Assembly (NCBI GenBank): GCA_030424705.1
Contig: JAUHWJ010000030.1
Location: 1-9,840, forward strand
DNA: 9,840 nucleotides
Reading direction: 5' to 3'
DNA from: Alphaproteobacteria bacterium
GTDB taxonomy: Bacteria > Pseudomonadota > Alphaproteobacteria > Rhodobacterales > Rhodobacteraceae
Part shown: piece by piece, positions 1 through 7,080 of the stretch
How positions within the stretch are numbered: the stretch's first letter is position 1
Layout: each line of letters opens with the position of its first letter
The notes under the pieces: model-generated
Databases searched by the model: none
Told to the model about the DNA's origin: nothing
What the model saw: only the letters and a program-made list of their open reading frames with translations
Position numbers and translations under genes: made by a program

Positions 1-207
1 ATCGCGCGCGCGATGCGCGCCGAAGCGCCGCCCTCGCCGCCGCCGGCGGCGCTGCTCGACGACCTTTTCGACCTCTACACGATGGAGCGGGAGCGGGAAG
101 TGCATCTCGCGCTCGTCGGCGGCGGCGTCGCGCGGCGGCGCGACCCGCCGGCGCCGAAGCCGGCGGCCGAGACGGCGGAGGACGCGCTGGCGGATATCTT
201 GTTCTGA
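1..207 (+). CDS. C-terminal part of an unidentified protein (5' end outside window)
   Basis: The frame is open from the first base to a TGA at 205-207 and has the same G/C-ending codon style as the genes further on, so I read it as the last 68 residues of a longer gene rather than a small gene starting at the ATG at 13. Visible are an Ala/Pro linker, then a helical, charged stretch beginning DDLFDLYTMEREREVH, a Gly/Ala/Pro/Arg-rich spacer, and an acidic-hydrophobic end, EDALADILF. I do not recognise the family. The short tail recalls the C-terminal CheY-binding peptide of CheZ (E. coli CheZ ends DDLLDSLGF), and a chemotaxis neighbourhood would suit that, but no CheZ catalytic region is in view. 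No start or promoter can be judged from this window. Confidence 0.6.
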   Translation: MARAMRAEAPPSPPPAALLDDLFDLYTMEREREVHLALVGGGVARRRDPPAPKPAAETAEDALADILF

Positions 208-274
208 GTTTTCGGACCTTTCGAGAAGGGAGGCCAGCGACGGCGCGAAACGGGGCGGAAATCCGACCCAAGCC

Positions 275-307
275 TGATCCGATCAACCTGCGACTTTGAC
301 GATCAAA
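275..307. promoter_or_regulatory. Paired palindromes with a CGATCAA direct repeat; candidate operator
   Basis: Two perfect inverted repeats are visible: TGATC-c-GATCA (275-285) and TTTGA-cga-TCAAA (295-307). They share the direct repeat CGATCAA at 280-286 and 300-306, exactly 20 bases apart, about two helical turns, so a dimeric regulator bound at both would sit on one face of the DNA. The second palindrome abuts a Shine-Dalgarno at 308. The half-site resembles TTGA/TCAA-type operators, but the spacing does not fit the FNR consensus (TTGAT-N4-ATCAA). The factor is unknown and function is inferred from symmetry and position only. Confidence 0.35.
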
Positions 308-313
308 CGGAGG
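308..313 (+). promoter_or_regulatory. Shine-Dalgarno CGGAGG before the ATG at 319
   Basis: CGGAGG lies 5 bases before ATG at 319, one of the best-placed ribosome binding sites in the window. It is the main argument that something is translated from 319 in the leader region. Confidence 0.4.
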
Positions 314-318
314 CCTAC

Positions 319-879
319 ATGTCACCCCGACCGACAGCAGAGCGCGCCGCCCTTGATACGCTCTTCGCCAACCTGGCTAGGCGGGGCGTCTCCGCGGACG
401 AAACCGCTGTCGGGCAAGTGGCGGCATCCCGAAGGACCAACGCCGCACACGAGACCGGGATGCTGTCGGGAACCGAGACAGCTCTTGCGACGGCGGACGG
501 AGACAGGCCGGTCGCCCTCTCGCTCGCGCGCGCACCAGTGCGCCACTGCGCGGCATCCGTTGCGCCAGATCGGGCTGCTCACGCAGCCCCGACGACCGAA
601 GTGAACCGCGTTTTCATCTCGCAGGAAAGAGCGATGACTTCGCCAAGGGCGACAGGAGCGTCCGAAACGGCATGCGCTCGGCCGACCGTCGCCTACCTTC
701 CCGTGATTGCGAGGCGTGACACGCCCCGCTTCGATACAACCACAGGAAGAGGACGCGAAGCGACGCTCCTGAAGCCGAGCGACGCGACGAACGGATCCGC
801 CCGCTTCGGGGAGCGCGACGCCAGAAAAGCCTGTTCTTCAACCCGGCAAGAGAGAGCGCACCATGCAGAGCATTGCTGA
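319..879 (+). CDS. Doubtful hypothetical protein, 186 aa, in the leader
   Basis: The ATG follows a strong Shine-Dalgarno and the frame stays open for 186 codons, overlapping the start of the MCP1 gene by 17 bases. At the local GC content an open run this long is uncommon by chance, but neighbouring frames are also rather open. Evidence against: about 68% of third positions are G or C, close to the region's overall GC and clearly lower than in the real genes here. The product is rich in Ala, Arg, Thr and Ser, and has no domain, signal peptide or membrane segment that I recognise. The first 35 or so residues look most protein-like (helical, [17 protein letters not shown]); the rest looks arbitrary. 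It may be a leader peptide, a decayed gene, or chance. A second purine-rich AGGAAAGAG precedes an in-frame ATG at 634, giving an alternative 81-residue product. Confidence 0.28.
   Translation: MSPRPTAERAALDTLFANLARRGVSADETAVGQVAASRRTNAAHETGMLSGTETALATADGDRPVALSLARAPVRHCAASVAPDRAAHAAPTTEVNRVFISQERAMTSPRATGASETACARPTVAYLPVIARRDTPRFDTTTGRGREATLLKPSDATNGSARFGERDARKACSSTRQERAHHAEHC
713..725. repeat. 13-base palindrome GGCGTGACACGCC
   Basis: This is a perfect 6-base inverted repeat around a single central base, 138 bases before the MCP1 start codon. With a one-base centre it cannot form a hairpin, so if it has a role it would be as a protein-binding site. Chance occurrence is quite possible in GC-rich DNA. 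Confidence 0.22.
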
Positions 880-3313
880 AACCCAAGACGAACTGGGCCG
901 CGGCGCCGGCGTCAGCAGGCGAATCTTTCTTGGGCTTGGCGGGGCCGTCGCCCTTACGCTCGTCTGCGCCAGCGTCGCGATGGCGGCGTTTCTGGTCATC
1001 TCGGGGGCGGTGGAGCGCCTGCGGGAGGAGCGTGTCGGCGCGCTTGTCGGCGCAAACGAGTCTCTTGTCGTCGTCGCGCAGCTTGACGATGCGTTGAAGG
1101 CGATGCGGCGCGCGGCCGATCCCGAAGCCCTCGAAGCCGGAGCGGCGGCGTTCGCTCAGGCGATGGCGGCGCTCAATGCGACGCCGGCCCGAGACGGACA
1201 GGTCCGCCAGGGATTGTCCGTCGATATGGATGAGGCGCGCAAAGCCGGCGAAACGCTGCTCGCCGCACGCCGCGAAGATTTCGCGGCGGCGGCCGAACGC
1301 GACGCCTCGATCGACAGGCTGACGACGCTCGCAGCCCTGGCCGAGGAACAGCTTCACCCGATCGTGGACGCCGCAAAGGCGGAACTGGTCTCCGGTGTCG
1401 AAAGCGTGTCGGATTTTGCGGCAGCAACCGTGCGGGAACTGGTTGAGGTCGATGTCCGCAAGACGGAGCAGGCTCTCCGCCTCCGCGCCGCCGCCAACCT
1501 TCTGGCGGGCTCCGCGCTCGCTCAAAGCACGGTCTTCGACCCGTCGCTCAAAGCCATCCTCGGAGAGTCGGCGGCGAACGCGGAGGGCCGGCTGACGACG
1601 GCGCTGTCAGAGCTTACTGCGCTGGACACGGCCTCTGGCGCCAGCCTCGCCGAGCCGAGCGCGCGGCTGATCGAGCAGGCGACGAGGGTTCGCAGCCCCG
1701 GTTCCTCTTCGATCGTCCAGAAGGCTTTGCTCGAAGCGGCCCAAGAGCTTGAGAACGCAGTGGACTCGCTCCTCGACGAAAAGGTGAGGGAGCTGACGCT
1801 CCGAACCGAGGATTCGATCAAGGCCACCAGCGATACGCTGTCCGCCCTGATGAACGGGCCGTTCGCGCGTATGGAGAACAGGCTGGAACTCTACGGCTTC
1901 ATGCATGAGACCATCGGCGGCGTCTACGCGGCGGCGGTGGCGCACGATCGCATCGGCGTCGATGCCGCGCGAGCGCCGCTGGACCGCGGGCGGAAAGCGC
2001 TCGGAGAGGCGCGGGTGGCGGGAGGCGATCTCGGCCCGGTCGGCATAACCATCGACGAAATCCTGGAAGCGGCCGACCCTGAGACAGGCGTCGCAGCCAT
2101 GCGGCTCAGGGAACTCGAGGCTGGAGAGCAGGCGGCGCTTGCCGCCGAGCAGGCCGAGGCGGCCATGGCCGCGCTCACGCTGAAGGCGCGCGCAGAGATC
2201 GACGGCGCCGTGGCGGGCATCGAGAAGGCCGGCGGAGAGGTGAATTCCGCCATCGCCGCCGCCCAGATCGCGCTCGCCGTCGTTGCGGCGCTGAGCCTCG
2301 TCATCGGATTGATCGCCTTCCGAATGGTCCGTCGGGGCGTCGTCGCGCCGCTCCGGGCGCTGGCGGGGCGCACGCGCGCCCTCGCGGCCGGAGACCTGGC
2401 GCCGATCTCGGGCTTCGACGACCGGAAGGATGAGATCGGCGAGATGGGGGCGGCGCTCGTCGTCTTCCGGGAGAATCTCGCGCGTTCCACGGCGCTGGAA
2501 ACGCGGCTGCAATCGGTGCTCCGGCGCGCGCGGATGAGCGCGCAATCCGTCGCCGGGGTCAGCGAAAGCCTTCGGGAGAATGCGGAGGCGATCAACGAGG
2601 GCACCGTCCGGCAGTCCAGCGCCGCACAGGAGGCTTCGGCGGCGATCACCGAGATGTCCTCCAGCCTCCGGCTGATGGCGGACAATTCCGAGGCGACCGA
2701 CCGGATCGCACGCGAGATGGCCGAGGCCGCGAACCGCTCCGGCGCGACGGTGCGGGAGGCCCTCGGCGCAATGACGCAGATCGCGGAGCGCATCTCCATC
2801 GTGCGGGAGATCGCGCGGCAGACCGACCTCCTCGCGCTCAACGCCGCGGTCGAGGCGGCGCGGGCGGGGGAAAGCGGGCGCGGCTTCGCGGTCGTCGCCG
2901 CCGAGGTCAGGAAGCTGGCGGAGCGGAGCCGCGCCGCCTCCGAGGAGATCAACGAGCTCGCTTCGCGGACGGTCGCCCTTTCCCGCGAGGCGGGGGCGCT
3001 GCTCGATGACCTGGCGCCGAAAGTGGAGAAGACCTCCGGCCTCGTGAAGGAGATCTCGCTCGGGACGCGCGAGCAATCCACTGGGGCCGAGCAGATCGAC
3101 GACGCCATCCGGGCCCTGGCGGAAGTGGTGGAGCGGAACCTCTCCGCCGCCGCGGCGGCGCTGGAGACGGCGCAGGACCTTTCCTTCCAGGCGCAGGACC
3201 TCACGGCGACGATCGACGACGCCGGCAGGGATACGTCGGACGGGCGCGACGAAGCGGAGGAGACGAAGCGGGAGGCCGCGCCCGAAAGAGCCCTCGCCGC
3301 CGCCGAAGCGTGA
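863..3313 (+). CDS. Methyl-accepting chemotaxis protein MCP1, transmembrane, 34H signalling class
   Basis: This is an inner-membrane chemoreceptor of 816 residues that senses a periplasmic or membrane stimulus and controls CheA. The start fits: AGAGAG precedes the ATG, and an 18-residue cytoplasmic tail ends in RR before TM1 (about 21-49). Residues 50-463 are a very large periplasmic part, Ala-rich and apparently all helical, well beyond the 150-180 residues of 4HB sensors or about 250 of HBM sensors; I cannot assign it. TM2 is about 464-486, followed by a HAMP domain to about 540. The signalling hairpin has its tip at Q653-T654-D655, followed by the standard [15 protein letters not shown] and RGFAVVA motifs. 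From tip to the conserved REQS it is one heptad shorter than MCP2 and E. coli Tsr, and the N-terminal arm is also one heptad shorter, giving class 34H. The tip has R652 where Tsr has F373, and D655 in place of the usual Asn. The charged C-terminal tail lacks a CheR/CheB pentapeptide. The ligand is unknown. Confidence 0.96.
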   Translation: MQSIAETQDELGRGAGVSRRIFLGLGGAVALTLVCASVAMAAFLVISGAVERLREERVGALVGANESLVVVAQLDDALKAMRRAADPEALEAGAAAFAQAMAALNATPARDGQVRQGLSVDMDEARKAGETLLAARREDFAAAAERDASIDRLTTLAALAEEQLHPIVDAAKAELVSGVESVSDFAAATVRELVEVDVRKTEQALRLRAAANLLAGSALAQSTVFDPSLKAILGESAANAEGRLTTALSELTALDTASGASLAEPSARLIEQATRVRSPGSSSIVQKALLEAAQELENAVDSLLDEKVRELTLRTEDSIKATSDTLSALMNGPFARMENRLELYGFMHETIGGVYAAAVAHDRIGVDAARAPLDRGRKALGEARVAGGDLGPVGITIDEILEAADPETGVAAMRLRELEAGEQAALAAEQAEAAMAALTLKARAEIDGAVAGIEKAGGEVNSAIAAAQIALAVVAALSLVIGLIAFRMVRRGVVAPLRALAGRTRALAAGDLAPISGFDDRKDEIGEMGAALVVFRENLARSTALETRLQSVLRRARMSAQSVAGVSESLRENAEAINEGTVRQSSAAQEASAAITEMSSSLRLMADNSEATDRIAREMAEAANRSGATVREALGAMTQIAERISIVREIARQTDLLALNAAVEAARAGESGRGFAVVAAEVRKLAERSRAASEEINELASRTVALSREAGALLDDLAPKVEKTSGLVKEISLGTREQSTGAEQIDDAIRALAEVVERNLSAAAAALETAQDLSFQAQDLTATIDDAGRDTSDGRDEAEETKREAAPERALAAAEA

Positions 3314-3371
3314 GCGGGGGAGCCCGGCTTAAGGAAGATTTCAGCGAGTCGGGGGCAGAGAAGCACAACGC

Positions 3372-3420
3372 GGGGCGCGCGCACTTCGCCCCCGCCGGCC
3401 CCAGAGCGAACCGGGGCCGG
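3372..3420 (+). repeat. Two tandem GC-rich hairpins between the receptor genes
   Basis: In the 148-base spacer between the two receptor genes, GGGGCG (3372-3377) can pair with CGCCCC (3387-3392), and CCGGCCCC (3395-3402) pairs perfectly with GGGGCCGG (3413-3420) over a 10-base loop. The second is an 8-bp all-G/C stem. No T-run follows, so it is not a classic intrinsic terminator. It could act as an mRNA stability or processing element, or as a partial attenuator lowering expression of the genes downstream of MCP1; that role is inferred. Confidence 0.4.
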
Positions 3421-3461
3421 AAAGCGGCACGAAACGCCAGCACAGGAACGGAACGTCCATC

Positions 3462-5333
3462 ATGAACCTCCTCGCCAGACTCTCACCCTCGGGCAAGAAA
3501 GCCGCGGCGGAGACCGCCACCGCGGCGCCGGCCGAACTTCTCCCGCCGCCCGCCGCGGCGCCGGCCCCGGCGGCCTCGGCGTTCCGCCGGACCCGTTCGG
3601 CGCTGATCTTGCTCGACGCGGAGATGCGGCTCCTGGAGGCGAACGAGTCGGCGCTGCGCTTCTTCGCCGAACGGGCGGAGGCGTTCCGGGCCCTTTCCCG
3701 CGATTTCGACCCGGCGAAGCCGCTCGGCGCTAAGCTGGACTTCTTTCCGGGGACGAAGGGCAAGCAGGCCGGGCTCTTCGCCGCGGGCGAGCCGGCGGAC
3801 GCGGCTTTCGGCGGCATCGTCGTCGAGCTGAACCCCGCCCCGCTTTCGCCTGAAGAAGACGGGCGGGCGGGCTTCGCGGTCGAGCTTCGTGACATGACCG
3901 GTGCGATGCAGGCGGCCTTCGGCGACCGCGCGCTCATTCTCGCGATCGAGGCGCGCGAGGCGGTGGCCGAGTTCGACCCTTCGGGCGTGCTCGTCAGGGC
4001 CAACCCGCTCTTCCTTGAGGCGCTAGGCTATGACGCGGAGGAGATCGTCGGCAAGCCGCACTCGCTCCTCGTCGACGACGCCGAGCGCGAATCGCTCGAT
4101 TACCGGGATCTCTGGGAACATCTCTTCCGGGGCGACGCGGTGGACGGCACGTTCCGCCACGAGACCAAGGATGGCGGTGTCGCCCATTTTCGCGGCGGCT
4201 GGCGCCCGATCGCGGACGTGTCCGGCGCCGTGGCGCGGATCGTCTTCATCGGCCGCGACGCGACGGGCGAGGAGACGGAGCGCGAGGAGGCGCGAAAGGC
4301 GCTCGACAGGGCGGATTCGGCGCTCTCCCGCGTCGTCGCCGGGCTCCGCGGCGGGCTTGCGCGCCTCGCCGCCGGCGACCTCTCGCTGCCGATCGACCAG
4401 CCATTCCCCGAGGAATACGAGCAGCTGCGGCATGACTTCAACGCGACGCGCTCGCGCCTTTCGGACGTCCTGCGCGAGATCGCGGCCGGGACCGGCGGCA
4501 TCCGCGCCGGCGCCGGCGAGATCAGCCAGGCGGCTGAGGACCTCTCCCGCCGGACCGAAAGCCAGGCCGCCGCGCAGGAGGAGACCGTCGCGGCGCTGAA
4601 GCAGCTCACCGACAGCGTGCGCGCCGCGGCGGCCGACGCGGCCAAGGCGGACGACTTCATCGCCGCCGCCGCCGCCAACGCCCGCGACAACGGCGAGATC
4701 GTGGGCCATTCGCTCGACGCGATGCGGAACATCGAGGAATCCTCCGGCAAGATCGCGCAGATCATCGGCGTGATCGATGACATCGCCTTCCAGACCAACC
4801 TCCTCGCGCTCAACGCCGGGGTGGAGGCGGCCCGGGCGGGCGAGGCGGGCCGCGGCTTCGCCGTCGTCGCCTCCGAGGTTCGCGCACTGGCGCAGCGCTG
4901 CTCGGATGCGGCGAAGGAGGTCAAGACGCTGATCTCCTCCAGCGCCCGGCAGGTCGAGGAAGGCGCGAAATATGTGGGGCAGACCAGCTCCGCGCTGGAA
5001 GAGATCATCGCGACGGTGGGCGAGATCAACGCTCTCGTCGCCGCCATCGCAGGCGCGCTGCGCGAGCAATCCTCCGGCGTCGGCGAGATCATGGCGGCGA
5101 TGGACCAGCTCGACGGCGTGACGCAGCAGAACGCCGCGATGGTCGAGGAGATGACGGCGGCCGGCCATGAGCTCCGGGAGGATTCGAACCGGCTCGGGGA
5201 GATCATCGGCCAGTTCGGCGTCGGCGACGGCGGCGGGCGCGAGGCGAGCCCCGCCCCGGCGCGCCGCGCCTTGCGGACCGAAGGTTCCGCCGCCCTCGCC
5301 GTCGATCCCGACGAGGACTGGAACGAGTTCTGA
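3462..5333 (+). CDS. Soluble PAS-PAS methyl-accepting chemotaxis protein MCP2, 36H class
   Basis: This is a cytoplasmic chemoreceptor of 623 residues with no transmembrane segment. After an Ala/Pro-rich N-terminus (1-41) come a divergent PAS domain (about 44-152, [15 protein letters not shown]), a second, clearer PAS domain (about 156-272, beginning [12 protein letters not shown], with [10 protein letters not shown]), a HAMP-like segment (about 298-338, containing AAGD) and the MCP signalling hairpin. The tip is F443-Q444-T445-N446 followed by [19 protein letters not shown], and spacing to REQS equals that of E. coli Tsr, so class 36H. After a flexible linker of about 30 residues the protein ends in D619-W-N-E-F623, a xWxxF pentapeptide of the kind that tethers CheR and CheB (NWETF in E. 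coli). PAS domains of this style often sense redox state, oxygen or energy through a cofactor, but no cofactor ligand can be named here. The domain plan recalls soluble receptors such as rhizobial IcpA or Rhodobacter TlpC. cheB follows after only 25 bases. GGAAC 7 bases before the ATG is the likely ribosome site. Confidence 0.95.
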   Translation: MNLLARLSPSGKKAAAETATAAPAELLPPPAAAPAPAASAFRRTRSALILLDAEMRLLEANESALRFFAERAEAFRALSRDFDPAKPLGAKLDFFPGTKGKQAGLFAAGEPADAAFGGIVVELNPAPLSPEEDGRAGFAVELRDMTGAMQAAFGDRALILAIEAREAVAEFDPSGVLVRANPLFLEALGYDAEEIVGKPHSLLVDDAERESLDYRDLWEHLFRGDAVDGTFRHETKDGGVAHFRGGWRPIADVSGAVARIVFIGRDATGEETEREEARKALDRADSALSRVVAGLRGGLARLAAGDLSLPIDQPFPEEYEQLRHDFNATRSRLSDVLREIAAGTGGIRAGAGEISQAAEDLSRRTESQAAAQEETVAALKQLTDSVRAAAADAAKADDFIAAAAANARDNGEIVGHSLDAMRNIEESSGKIAQIIGVIDDIAFQTNLLALNAGVEAARAGEAGRGFAVVASEVRALAQRCSDAAKEVKTLISSSARQVEEGAKYVGQTSSALEEIIATVGEINALVAAIAGALREQSSGVGEIMAAMDQLDGVTQQNAAMVEEMTAAGHELREDSNRLGEIIGQFGVGDGGGREASPAPARRALRTEGSAALAVDPDEDWNEF

Positions 5334-5358
5334 GGCTCTGAAGACCGGGGGCTGAACG

Positions 5359-6390
5359 ATGCGCAAGACCAGGGTTCTAATAGTCGACGATTCGCGCACG
5401 ATGCGCCGGCTCATCGCCGCAACGCTGCTGCGCGATCCCGATGTCGAGGTCGTCGGCGAGGCCGGGGACCCCTACGAGGCGCGCGAGGCGATCAAGGCGC
5501 TCTCGCCCGACGTGCTGACGCTGGACGTCGAGATGCCGGGGATGGACGGCATATCCTTCCTCCGCAAGCTGATGCGGCTGCGCCCGACGCCGGTCGTCAT
5601 GGTCTCCACGCTCACGGCGAAGGGCGCCGCCACCGCGATCGAGGCGCTGGTCGAGGGCGCGGTGGAATGCGTCTGCAAGCCGGGCCACGGCGACGACGGC
5701 GAAAGCTTCGCCGCCCTGCCTCGGATCGTGAAGCAGGCGGCGCGCGCGCGGCTTCGCGGGCCGGCCCCCGCCGGGGCGCGGCCGGCCGCCGCGGCCGCCA
5801 TGCCCTTCGCGCCCGACCGGATCGTGATGATGGGCGCCTCAACCGGCGGGGTCGACGCGCTCAGCGCCATTCTCGGCGGCTGGCCGGCCGACTGCCCGCC
5901 AACCCTGATCGTGCAGCACATGCCGGTAGGCTTCACCAGGCTGCTCGCCGCGCGGCTCGACGCCGCCGCCGCGCCGCGGATCATGGAGGCGGCGGACGGC
6001 GCGCCGCTTCGTGCGGGCGTCGTCTACATCGCGCCGGGCGGGCCGCTGCATCTCGAGGTCGATTCGGCCGGGCAGCATTGCCGGCTTGTCGAGGGGCCGA
6101 AGATGCACGGCGTCTCCCCGGCGGTGGATCGGCTCTTCGCCTCCGCCAAGCCCACGGCCGGCCGGGTCGCCGCCGCGGTGCTTTCGGGGATGGGCCGCGA
6201 CGGCGCCGACGGATTGCGCGCCCTGCGAAACGCCGGCGCGCGGACCTTCGCGCAGGATGAGGGGAGCTCCGTCGTCTACGGGATGCCGAAGGCGGCGGCG
6301 GAGGCGGGCGGGGCGGAGCGCGTCCTCCCGCTCGAGAGGATGCGGGAAGCGCTGCTCCGCGCCTGCGCCGCCTCCCCGCATCCGGCATGA
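5359..6390 (+). CDS. cheB: CheB, receptor methylesterase/glutamine deamidase with receiver domain
   Basis: A 343-residue adaptation enzyme that hydrolyses methyl-glutamyl esters on receptors and deamidates glutamines, activated when CheA phosphorylates its receiver. The receiver spans about 1-115: acidic pair D10-D11, phosphoacceptor D56 in LDVEMPGMDG, S84-T85, and K108 in CKPG. An Ala/Pro/Arg linker runs to about 153. The catalytic domain follows with the usual triad: S161 in MMGASTGGV, H187 in VQHMP and D281 in SGMGRDGADG. Length and spacing match E. coli CheB (S164, H190, D286), so it should be active. It starts 25 bases after the MCP2 gene, whose protein carries the pentapeptide CheB can bind, and its stop overlaps the cheD start as ATGA, implying coupled translation. 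The upstream GGGGG is only a weak Shine-Dalgarno, so translation may depend partly on the preceding gene. Confidence 0.97.
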   Translation: MRKTRVLIVDDSRTMRRLIAATLLRDPDVEVVGEAGDPYEAREAIKALSPDVLTLDVEMPGMDGISFLRKLMRLRPTPVVMVSTLTAKGAATAIEALVEGAVECVCKPGHGDDGESFAALPRIVKQAARARLRGPAPAGARPAAAAAMPFAPDRIVMMGASTGGVDALSAILGGWPADCPPTLIVQHMPVGFTRLLAARLDAAAAPRIMEAADGAPLRAGVVYIAPGGPLHLEVDSAGQHCRLVEGPKMHGVSPAVDRLFASAKPTAGRVAAAVLSGMGRDGADGLRALRNAGARTFAQDEGSSVVYGMPKAAAEAGGAERVLPLERMREALLRACAASPHPA

Positions 6391-6932
6391 GCGACGAGCG
6401 GCCACTCCCTCAGGCGCAGACCCTTCGGCATGTGATGCAGGGGGAATACGCCGTTTCCGCGGATCCCGACGCCGTTCTCGCAACGCTGCTCGGCTCCTGC
6501 GTCGCCGCCTGCCTGCATGACCCGGTCGCGAAGCTCGGGGGCATGAACCATTTTCTCCTGCCGGAGACCGGAACCGACGACACCCGCGCGCGGCTCTTTG
6601 GCGCGCATCTGATGGAGCTGCTCGTCAACGAACTTCTCCATCTCGGAGCACGGAAGGAGCGACTCGTCGCAAAACTGTTCGGCGGAGCGAGAGTGGTTTC
6701 CGGCCTGAGCCGAATCGGCGAGGCGAACGTCGCCTTCGCGCGGCGTTTCTTCATGGACGAGAGAGTGCCTCTGATCGCCGAGAATGTGGGCGGGCGGCGC
6801 GGGCTCCATCTCCGTTTTCATCCGGCGACGGGCGTGGCGAGGACCCGCCCGATCGCCAAGATCGAGTCGCTGCCGCCGGTTCGCGCGGCCGAGCCGAAGG
6901 AGCCAAGAAGTGGCCATGTCGAACTCTTCTGA
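6387..6932 (+). CDS. cheD: CheD, chemoreceptor glutamine deamidase
   Basis: A 181-residue cytoplasmic deamidase converting specific receptor glutamines to glutamates, which matures receptors for methylation; in some species it also partners CheC. The family's Cys-His-Thr centre is visible: T33 and C38 in ATLLGSCVAACLHDP, and H55 in GGMNHFLLP. C38 and H55 are 17 residues apart, as in Thermotoga CheD (C27/H44). The later motifs LGARKERLVAKLFGGARV and IGEANVAFARRFF are also typical. The gene overlaps cheB by ATGA. Its GC is somewhat lower (about 60-63% in its middle) than cheB or cheA, with no other sign of transfer. The product has a Pro/Glu/Arg-rich tail ending VELF that I cannot interpret. 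No CheC is seen in the window. Confidence 0.96.
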   Translation: MSDERPLPQAQTLRHVMQGEYAVSADPDAVLATLLGSCVAACLHDPVAKLGGMNHFLLPETGTDDTRARLFGAHLMELLVNELLHLGARKERLVAKLFGGARVVSGLSRIGEANVAFARRFFMDERVPLIAENVGGRRGLHLRFHPATGVARTRPIAKIESLPPVRAAEPKEPRSGHVELF

Positions 6933-6944
6933 CCCCCGGGGATG

Positions 6945-6995
6945 GGGCGCGGCGGGCGCCCGTTCGCGTCTTCTTAAGGCCGCCCGCCCTATAAG
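6945..6995 (+). promoter_or_regulatory. Spacer hairpin and possible -10 element upstream of the STAS-cheY-cheA trio
   Basis: The 148 bases between cheD and the STAS gene contain a 6-bp stem, GGGCGC (6945-6950) with GCGCCC (6956-6961) over a 5-base loop, followed after some bases by TCTTCTT (6969-6975), a poor intrinsic terminator. TATAAG at 6990-6995 matches five of six bases of a sigma-70 -10 box and stands out in very GC-rich DNA, but no good -35 lies 16-18 bases upstream. A promoter here would let the trio be expressed separately from the receptors and adaptation genes; this is inferred. Confidence 0.28.
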
Positions 6996-7068
6996 ACCGG
7001 AGGCGCGGGGCCGCCGCCCGGAGCGCCTCTCTAGGGCGCGCGGGAGCGGACCAGCGGCGGGAAAATCG

Positions 7069-7074
7069 AAGGAG
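7069..7074 (+). promoter_or_regulatory. Shine-Dalgarno AAGGAG selecting the GTG start at 7081
   Basis: AAGGAG sits 6 bases before GTG 7081, the best ribosome site in the cheD-STAS spacer. The same frame is open upstream to an ATG at 6916 inside cheD, so this site decides in favour of the short 92-residue product over a longer Arg-rich N-terminal form. Confidence 0.7.
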
Positions 7075-7080
7075 CCAGTC

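Larger units (their letters stand above)
208..862. other. 655-base leader region upstream of the first receptor gene
   Basis: No gene is certain here. Sampled lines are about 63-67% GC, below the 70-78% common in much of the downstream operon. It contains two small palindromes (275-307), a Shine-Dalgarno followed by a long open frame (308-879), a 13-base palindrome (713-725), and a second purine-rich motif, AGGAAAGAG, before an in-frame ATG at 634. I found no convincing sigma-70 -35/-10 pair, no FliA-type promoter, no tRNA, and no hairpin followed by a T-run. It is probably where the operon's promoter and control sites lie, simply because it is the longest non-coding candidate before the first receptor gene. 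Confidence 0.6.

Noticed and set aside
217..231. Terminator after the first gene (CCTT-TCGAG-AAGG)
   Set aside because: Only a 4-bp stem with no T-run after it.
295..307. FNR-type box
   Set aside because: TTTGAcgaTCAAA has the right flavour, but the half-sites are too close for the TTGAT-N4-ATCAA consensus.
296..324. Sigma-70 promoter starting from TTGACG at 296
   Set aside because: No -10-like hexamer lies 16-18 bases downstream; the expected position falls on the ATG at 319.
614..1525. Minus-strand frame of 303 codons covering part of the leader and the start of MCP1
   Set aside because: Rich in Arg, Gly and Ser, with no domain, and more than half of it is antisense to the certain MCP1 gene. 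The part in the leader is not enough to support a gene.
1607..3384. Two long minus-strand frames (1607-3076 and 1924-3384)
   Set aside because: Both are antisense to the MCP1 gene, show no domain, and reflect the scarcity of stop codons opposite GC-rich coding sequence.
4023..5414. Minus-strand frame of 463 codons opposite MCP2
   Set aside because: Shadow of the MCP2 gene; no recognisable domain, and the composition mirrors its codons.
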